Source of the DNA: Tieghemostelium lacteum
Lineage: Eukaryota > Evosea > Eumycetozoa > Dictyosteliales > Raperosteliaceae
NCBI GenBank assembly: GCA_001606155.1
Contig: LODT01000031.1
Coordinates: forward strand, 620,001-684,000
Direction: 5' to 3'
Length of the DNA stretch: 64,000 nucleotides
The first letter of the stretch is position 1. Each line of letters begins with the position of its first letter. The position numbers and the translations under genes are program-made. This document shows positions 57,465-64,000 of this stretch, piece after piece. A model generated the notes under the pieces. It was given only the letters and a program-made list of their open reading frames with translations. It was not told the DNA's origin and ran no database searches.

Positions 57465-57540
57465 GATATTGAATTTTGAGTTCTCTGTAATAATCTTCAC
57501 CAACAGGTTCAATAGATGCGCCACTCATAGATCCTGAACG
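57465..57540 (-). pseudogene. Fragment of the VIT/VWA gene
   Basis: About 75-100 bases that align with the VWA metal-site region of the VIT/VWA gene (near 55035-55145), with changes and small gaps. It keeps the order and strand of the source gene. Confidence 0.7.
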
Positions 57541-57722
57541 TGGTGTATAAAATATGATAAATACAATGAAATAACAATCACAATACAATTATAATTGACA
57601 ATACCTCAATAAATAAATGAAATTAAGACTTTAATAGTGATAAAAAAATTCAAATAGTAGGTAGGAGAAATACAGTTATTAGAAAATTACAAAAAAGTAA
57701 AGTAAAGTAAAACTTCAAAAAA

Positions 57723-57789
57723 AAGGGTTGTGGTAAAAGATTTTACAAATAAATTAAAATATATTTATTTATTGAATATAAAATTATAA
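57723..57789. repeat. Right arm of a perfect 67-bp inverted repeat
   Basis: Exact reverse complement of 57106-57172. It lies 14 bases before the start codon of the intact FG-GAP gene and contains GGTTGTGGTAAAAG, a GT-rich piece that might be a regulatory site. Confidence 0.9.
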
Positions 57790-57803
57790 CTATTAGTACT
57801 ACT

Positions 57804-59881
57804 ATGAAAATACTTTTAGTATTAATTTTAATAATATGTGTTGGTTGGAATCATGCTTTTCCAGCTTCAACAGCAATCTTAAATAATACCAATAGTTATT
57901 CAATTAAAGGAGGTACATTTAATGGTAAAGATTCCTCATTGATTTATTCAATTGGAACTTGTGATATCAATGGTGATGGTATAAAGGTATTATATGAATT
58001 ATTAAAAGATTATAACAGAATATTTTGAACTAATTTTAAATCTTTGCTACATAGGATATAATTTATAATAATGGTGATGGTTATGTTGTATTATTTGGTG
58101 ATGTTTCAAGATTTGGTAATTCTAGACCAATAAATGATTCATTTGCTGATGGTATTAATGGATTTAAAATTAAGATTCCTCAGGCTGAGAGATTCCCAGT
58201 TTGTGGTGATGTGAATGGAGATGGAATTGATGATTTAATAGTTACAAATTCTCAGTCTTTTTTCGGAACTTTATTTTTAATTTATGGTAGTAAAAGTCCA
58301 TTTAAAGCTACAATTGATTCTTTTGATGGGATTAATGGTTTTCAAATTATTGGTGAACCATATTCTTCTTTAGGGATTGGAAAGGTAATTTGTGATGTAA
58401 ATGGTGATGGAGTAAAAGATATAGTATTTTCAACAATTATGGGATTCTATGGTGGTGGGCATTCAAATAGTACAAATAGAAACTTTGTAATATATGGTCT
58501 TAAAAATGGATCAAAGTACACTACAGATAATGGAGAATATAAAGTATCTGATATTGTAGAGGGAAAAGGTTTTATAATGACTTTAATTTATGGACTTACC
58601 CTGACTTGTGGTGACATTAATAATGATGGTTATGATGATTTATATTTACAAAAACCAAGATATCAAATTGTGTTTGGTAATGCAACTTTTCCTCTTGATT
58701 ATGCACCAAAATTTGATGGTAAAGAGGCTCTTAATATCACTGGAATTACATGGGCAAGTATAGATAATCGTTCTGGTACTTCAAGCTTTGGAGATTTCAA
58801 TGGAGATGGTTTGATAGATATGGCAGTAACCAATGGAAATTATTCTTCATATGAAGTCTATATCATTTTTGGAAAAAAAAATGAAAATTGGCCTTCAACA
58901 TTTGATGCCAAAAGTAGAAATTCTTCTAATGTAATTGCTTTTACAAAAGGAAGTGGTTCAAAAGATTATAATTGTGATTCATTGATGATGGGAGATATCA
59001 ATGCTGATGGTTTTGATGATCTTCAATGTTTCTCACCAGATTTTGTTTGGGTTGTCTATGGTAGTGATTTTCCATTTGAATCAGAAGTGGACTTGTCAGC
59101 TTCTACATCACCTTTATTTGACGAATGTAGAGGTTTTATATTAGAACAAGTCGATGGTAAAGTACTTGCCAATGCTGATTTTAATAATGATAAAATTTTG
59201 GATTTAATGGTTATTAAAAGTAATATACTTTATGGTATCTATGGTGAGAAACTACTTATGAGTGCATCTTTAGGTTTAATAAATACTACTTTAGAATATT
59301 CATCAAATGGTAGTTATATTCTCTTGGATGGTAATTATAGTCCAGTCTCTGAAAAGTGTCCGCTTACTAGTATCAAAGTACAAGTAATAAATGCACAACC
59401 TAGTGATTCAATAGACATTGCTTCATCTAATGACATTACAGTCAAAAAGCTATCTCCAAGTACCATTATCATTTACAACAATAATCGTGATTCTAAATTC
59501 CTTCAAAAAATTGCAAAAATTCAATATTCAACTCAAAGAAAAGATAGTATTGCTTCAATCAATTTTAAATTCCCTGGATACCTTGATGAAACCATATTAG
59601 TTAATGCCACAGCTCCACATAAATTCCCTTGTATATGTCCAGCTAACAATATCTGTATTGATTCTCTCTGTGTTCCACCTGGTACAACTGATATCAACGC
59701 AGGGTGTGCAAAGTACCCTTGTACCTATGGGCTAGATTGTAACTCTCATGATAATAAATGTGAATTCCGAAGTGGTTGTATGACATGTGCTGATCTTAAA
59801 TGTGGTAGTAATGAAGAATGTGAATTACGTATATCATTTAATCCCAAATGCAAACTCTTCCCATTTTGTGTGTTAAATTAA
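57804..59881 (+). CDS. Secreted FG-GAP-repeat protein, intact copy
   Basis: Two exons, 57804-57986 and 58055-59881, give 669 residues. Signal peptide MKILLVLILIICVGWNHAFP. Six or more FG-GAP/VCBS-like repeats follow, each with a calcium-binding loop such as CDINGDGIKD, GDVNGDGIDD, CDVNGDGVKD, GDINNDGYDD, GDFNGDGLID and GDINADGFDD, as in integrin alpha-chain propellers. The last 80 residues are Cys-rich (CICPANNICIDSLCVPPGT, YPCTYGLDCNSHDNKCEF) and may form EGF-like knots. No membrane anchor is seen, so it is probably secreted. Role unknown; a sugar-binding or matrix part is a fair guess from the fold. Confidence 0.9.
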
Positions 59882-59976
59882 CACGAGATGTTTTTTGAGA
59901 AGGTGGTGGTATTATTACCATCCCCAGGAATCCTTTTTTGTTGTAAAAATTAAAAATAAAAAAATATTAATATTAT

Positions 59977-60095
59977 TTTCTTTAATTTTTTGCATTGAAT
60001 GTTTCTTTTTTGTAAATTACAACTAAATCTGTGAATGGTAGTTCATTGATTGCTTCAATTGGTAATGCATTCTCATTCACATATTCTTGTAATCA
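59977..60095 (-). pseudogene. Fragment of the VIT/VWA gene (VIT exon part)
   Basis: Aligns with the first exon of the VIT/VWA gene (near 55765-55895) with small deletions. It lies in the gap between two convergent FG-GAP copies. Confidence 0.7.
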
Positions 60096-60175
60096 ATAAA
60101 TTTGAAAAATCAAAATAACAATTTTATATCAGTATTAAGTAATTTTTAGTTTAATAATTTTATTATAATTTAATG

Positions 60176-62275
60176 TTAATTTAACACACAAAATGGGAAG
60201 AGTTTGCAAATTTTGGCATTATATGATTTACGTAATACACATTTTTCATTACTTGGACATTTAACATTTGCACATGTCATACAAGCACTTGGGAATTCAC
60301 ATTTATTATAATGAGAACTACAATCTAGTCCATAGGTACAAGGGTACTTTTTACACCCGGCGCTGATATCAGTTGTACCAGGTGGAACACAGAGGGAATC
60401 AATACAGGTATTGTTTACTGGACATATACAAGGGAACTTATTGAAATTAACTGATATGGTTTCATCAAGGATTCCACGATATTTAAATTTGATATTAGCA
60501 AGACCATCATTTCTTTCACTTGAATATGTAATTTTTGGAATTTTTTGAAGGAAATTAGAATCATGATTCTTGTTGTAAATGATAATGGTATTTGGAGATA
60601 GCTTTGTGACTCCAACATCAGGTGAATTCGCAACATCTAATGAATCACTAGGTTGTGCATTTATAACTTGTACTTTGATAAAAGGTATTGGACATTTTCC
60701 TGAGACTCGAATATTATTTCCATCCAAGAGAGTAATACTACTAGTAGATTCATATTCTAATATTTTATCAATTAAACCTAAAGACGCATTCATTTGCAGT
60801 TTCTCTGGACGTTTCTCACCATAGATACCATAAAGTATATTACTTTTAATAACCATTAAATCCAAAATTTTATCATTATTAAAATCAGCATTGGCAAGTA
60901 CTCTACCATCGACTTGTTCTAATATAAAACCTCTACATTCATCAAGTAAAGGTGATGTAGAAGCTGACAAGTCCACAACTGATTCAAATGGTAAATCATT
61001 ACCATAGACAACCCAAACAAAATCTGGTGAGAAACATTGAAGATCATCAAAACCATCAGCATTGATATCTCCCATCATCAATGAATCACATCTATAATTT
61101 ATCGAACCACTACCTTTTGTAAAAGCAATTACATTGGAAGAATTTCTACTTCCGATATCAAATGATGAAGGCCAATTTTCATTTTTTTTTTCCAAGAATG
61201 ATGTAGTGTTCAAATTCTACTTCTCTACCATTGGTTACTGCCATATCTATCAAACCGTCTCCGTTGAAATCTCCAAAGCTTGAACTACCAAAACGATTAT
61301 CTATACCTCCCCATGTAATTCCAGGGATATTAAGAGCCTCTTTACCATCAAATGTTGGTGTATAGTCAAGAGGAAAAGTTGCTTTACCAAACACAATTTG
61401 ACTTGTTGGTTTCAGTAAATATAAATCATCATAACCATCATTATTAATGTCACCACAAGTCAGGGTAAGTCCATAAAGATCATTCATTATAAAACCCTTT
61501 CCCTCTACTATTTCAGAATTTCCAAATTCCGATATAGTATATTCTCCTTTAACTGTAGAGAACTTTGACCCATTTTTAAGACCATATTTTACGAAAATTT
61601 TATTATGATCTTCAAAACTACTCCAGGGTGGGTGAAATGTTGATATTACTAAATCTTTTACTCCATCACCATTTACATCACAAATTGCCTTTCCTAAACC
61701 TAAAGATTCTTGTGATTCACCAATAATTTTAAAACCATTAATCCCATCAAAAGAATCAATTGTAGCTTTAAATGGACTTTTACTACCATAAATTACAAAT
61801 ATAATTCCTATATAAGACTGAGAATCAGAATTTGTAACCATTATATCATCAATTCCATCTCCATTCACATCTCCACAAACTGGGAATCTCTCAGGATTAT
61901 TAATCTTAATTTTAAATCCATTAATACCATCAGCAAATGAATCATTTATTGGTCTTGAATTACCAAATCTTGAAACATCACCAAATAATACAACATAACC
62001 ATCACCATTATTAAAAATTATATCCTATGTTGAAAAGATTTAATATTAGTCTAAAATATTCTATTTTAACTTTTTAATAATTCATATAATACCTTTTTAC
62101 CATCACCATTGATATCACAAGTTCCAATTGAATAAGTTAAATTAGAAACATTTGCTGGAAATGAACCACCTTTAATTGAATAACTATTGGTATTATTTAA
62201 GATTGCTGTTGAAACTGGAAATGCATGATTCCAACCAACACATATTATTAAAATAAAAGCTAAATATATTTTCAT
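60176..62275 (-). pseudogene. FG-GAP-repeat protein gene, near-intact copy with one frameshift
   Basis: Exons 62093-62275 and 60176-62024 match the intact gene in length, splice sites and domains: signal peptide MKIYLAFILIICVGWNHAFP, the calcium-loop repeats, and the Cys-rich end. The only break I see is in a run of ten A (minus strand, around 61182-61191) where the intact copy has nine. This shifts frame between YIILGKK and NENWPSSFD. Everything after the run is open in the shifted frame down to the normal stop. A sequencing error in the homopolymer would make it a second working gene; a true insertion would make it a young pseudogene. Confidence 0.8.
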
Positions 62276-62769
62276 ATTATATATTCACTAAATTTATTAA
62301 TATATTTTTTTTTTATATTTTTATTTATTTGTAACCTACCAAATTTTAGAAAGTTATTTATTTGTAAAGCTAATTTAGAAATTTCATAAAAAATCTTTTA
62401 CCACAAGGTGAATGTCACTTTTTTGTAATTTTTTCCCACACCATTTTGGAGTAAACTTGTGAAAACAGCAATACACTACAGTAAAGTCTTAATTTCATTT
62501 ATTTATTGAGGTAATTTCTATTAAAATTGCATTGTGATTGGTGTTTCATTGTATTCACTGTATTTTCACACCATTTTGGAGAATTTGTTAAATAATAGAT
62601 CCTAAATTACAAAATGAAGAAGAATTGATATAAAAAAAAATCAACAAATTATGCATATATAACAGATCTTATTAATCCAAATATTTGATCTTTAAGCATT
62701 AAAATACCACAGGCAAAAAAAAAAGTAAAATGAGAAATCAGTTCTTGAGATTAACCAAAGTATATAAGT
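62276..62769. other. Upstream region of the inverted FG-GAP copy
   Basis: Part of this (about 62476-62570) is an inverted, diverged match of 57541-57640. A 15-base direct repeat CACACCATTTTGGAG occurs at 62437-62451 and 62567-62581. No gene is seen. Confidence 0.55.
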
Positions 62770-63490
62770 GATAATCTTTCTTGATTATAAACAGGTCTGA
62801 TTTTAGTTGGAGCTTGTTGGACTGATATAGATAAACTGATACCAGTTGAGATCTTTATAAAGTTTTTTGAATGATGATCCAAATCTGTAGATATTGAATG
62901 TTGAGTTCTCTGTAATACCTTTCATCGACTAGTTCAATGTTGATTTTGTAGATTTAATAGATGGGCCACTCATAGAACCTGAACAATCTACAACAAATAT
63001 AAATTCAGATTTCTGATTGATATCCCATTCTTCAATATTAGAAAACTCAGGATAGTAACTAATACCTAATGACAATGTCTGATCTTTTTCATTCTCTTCG
63101 ACATTGACTTCCATATTATTACCACCACTTGCAATCCTATTTTATACTAAATGTTACAGTAATTGGTGTTTTTTGGGTTCAATATTACCTAAAGATATTT
63201 TAATTACACCATTATCTTCACGTGATATCATGAAACCTTGACCACCACTTGCAATTCTATTTTATATAAAAACAGTATTAATATAATCTTTAATTCATGA
63301 ATATGGTGTATATAATGATAAAAGTACATACGAATCATCATATTTCTCTTGTGCTTTTAGATTTTCTTTAATTTTTGAATTGAATGTTTCGTTACAACTA
63401 AATCTGTGATTGTTGATGTGAATGGTAACTACACTGAACTTGGATAATCTAAAACTTGTTGATTTCATACCATATCTCAAATCTCTCCTA
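62770..63490 (-). pseudogene. Degraded VIT/VWA gene copy
   Basis: Pieces of the VIT/VWA gene occur in source order: part of the VWA domain end (about 62770-62830), the metal-site strand (about 62850-63115, with GPSIKS in place of GSSIES), the exon 2 start twice (63120-63150 and 63160-63260), and exon 1 (63295-63490). Large internal parts are missing and the frame is not continuous. It cannot make the full protein. Confidence 0.8.
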
Positions 63491-63593
63491 AATTATCATA
63501 AAAATTCTAATAATGCTAATTAATTCGAAATTCAACAAATTTTAAAATCAAAAAAAAAATTTGAAGTTTAATTTTTTTATTATAATGTTAACT

Positions 63594-64000
63594 TCACAAA
63601 CAAAATGGGAAGAGTTTACAAATTTTGGCATTACGTGATTTACGTAATTCACATTTTTCATTACTACCACATTTAAGATCAGCACCTGACATACAAGCAC
63701 TTGGCAATACACATTTATTAACAGTAGAGTTACATTCTAGTCCATAGGTACAAGGGTACTTTGCACACCCTGCGTTGATATCAGTTGTACCAGGTGGAAC
63801 ACAGAGAATCAATACATGTATTGTTAACTGTACATATACAAGATACTACATTGGTTTGTGGAATAATAGTCAAATGAATCACTAGGTTATGCATTTAAAA
63901 CTTGTACTTTAATACTAGTTAGTGGACACTTTCCAGAGACTGGACTATAATTATCTTCCAAGAGAATATAACTACCATTAGCTGAATATTCTAATATTGT
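63594..64000 (-). pseudogene. Degraded FG-GAP gene copy, cut by window edge
   Basis: The Cys-rich C-terminus (LCVPPGTTDINAGC, YPCTYGLECN) and a part of the preceding strand region are recognisable. A stop replaces Gln in the NAQPSDS segment and a deletion follows it, so this copy is dead. It continues beyond 64000, so the upstream part is unseen. Confidence 0.75.

Noticed and set aside
53443-64000. Transposon or virus-like element as cause of the duplications
   Set aside because: No transposase, reverse transcriptase, integrase, capsid gene or terminal repeats were seen; the inverted repeat belongs to the gene promoters.

Overview
This window is nuclear DNA of a social amoeba (Dictyostelia). 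The evidence is very AT-rich intergenic DNA, short introns of about 50-180 bp with GTAAGT/GTATGT-like donors, long Asn, Gln and Ser runs inside proteins, and typical dictyostelid gene types: a small terpene synthase, tandem leucine-rich F-box-like proteins, a VIT/VWA protein, small secreted proteins and a Hippo-type kinase with calpain D-III repeats. The species cannot be fixed from the sequence. I joined exons by hand wherever donor, acceptor and reading phase agreed, so many gene models here run across introns.

Layout. 1-5 kb: a truncated SAM + P-loop NTPase gene, a decayed gene, a TIPIN/Swi3 replication-fork protein, and a GC-richer non-coding block that may be a structured RNA. 5.7-16 kb: terpene synthase, MSH5, a seven-helix TOM1-like protein, a mitochondrial-type RsmH methyltransferase and an SR/RRM protein with an unusually long C-terminus. 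16-28.3 kb: Pol5/MYBBP1A, three tandem F-box-like LRR paralogues with a 62-residue small-protein gene among them, and a SIRT1-type sirtuin. 28.4-34 kb: mostly secretory genes (GPI-anchored protein, double WAP-domain protein, GPI8 transamidase subunit, ependymin-like protein) plus the ribosome-binding CCDC124 homologue. 34-53 kb: housekeeping and regulation (phosphoglycolate phosphatase-like HAD enzyme, TFIIH p62, MST kinase with four D-III domains, EIPR1 WD40 protein, Brl1/Brr6 nuclear-envelope protein, CDK8, HEATR2-like HEAT protein, an unrecognised coiled-coil protein, TCF25 and a RING-H2 protein).

53.4-64 kb is a young, unstable duplication zone. A VIT/VWA gene and a secreted FG-GAP-repeat gene form a two-gene cassette that has been copied at least three times, partly inverted, and is decaying. 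One intact FG-GAP gene (57.8-59.9 kb), one nearly intact copy with a single homopolymer frameshift (60.2-62.3 kb), two broken FG-GAP copies and several VIT/VWA fragments are visible. A perfect 67-bp inverted repeat forms the facing promoters of two copies.

The genes are independent eukaryotic units rather than an operon. Several pairs are divergent over short shared upstream regions: MSH5/TOM1-like, RsmH/SR protein, F-box-like 3/sirtuin, Brl1/CDK8. An 11-base GT-rich motif of the G-box type lies upstream of both the GPI-anchored and the WAP gene, which suggests shared developmental control.
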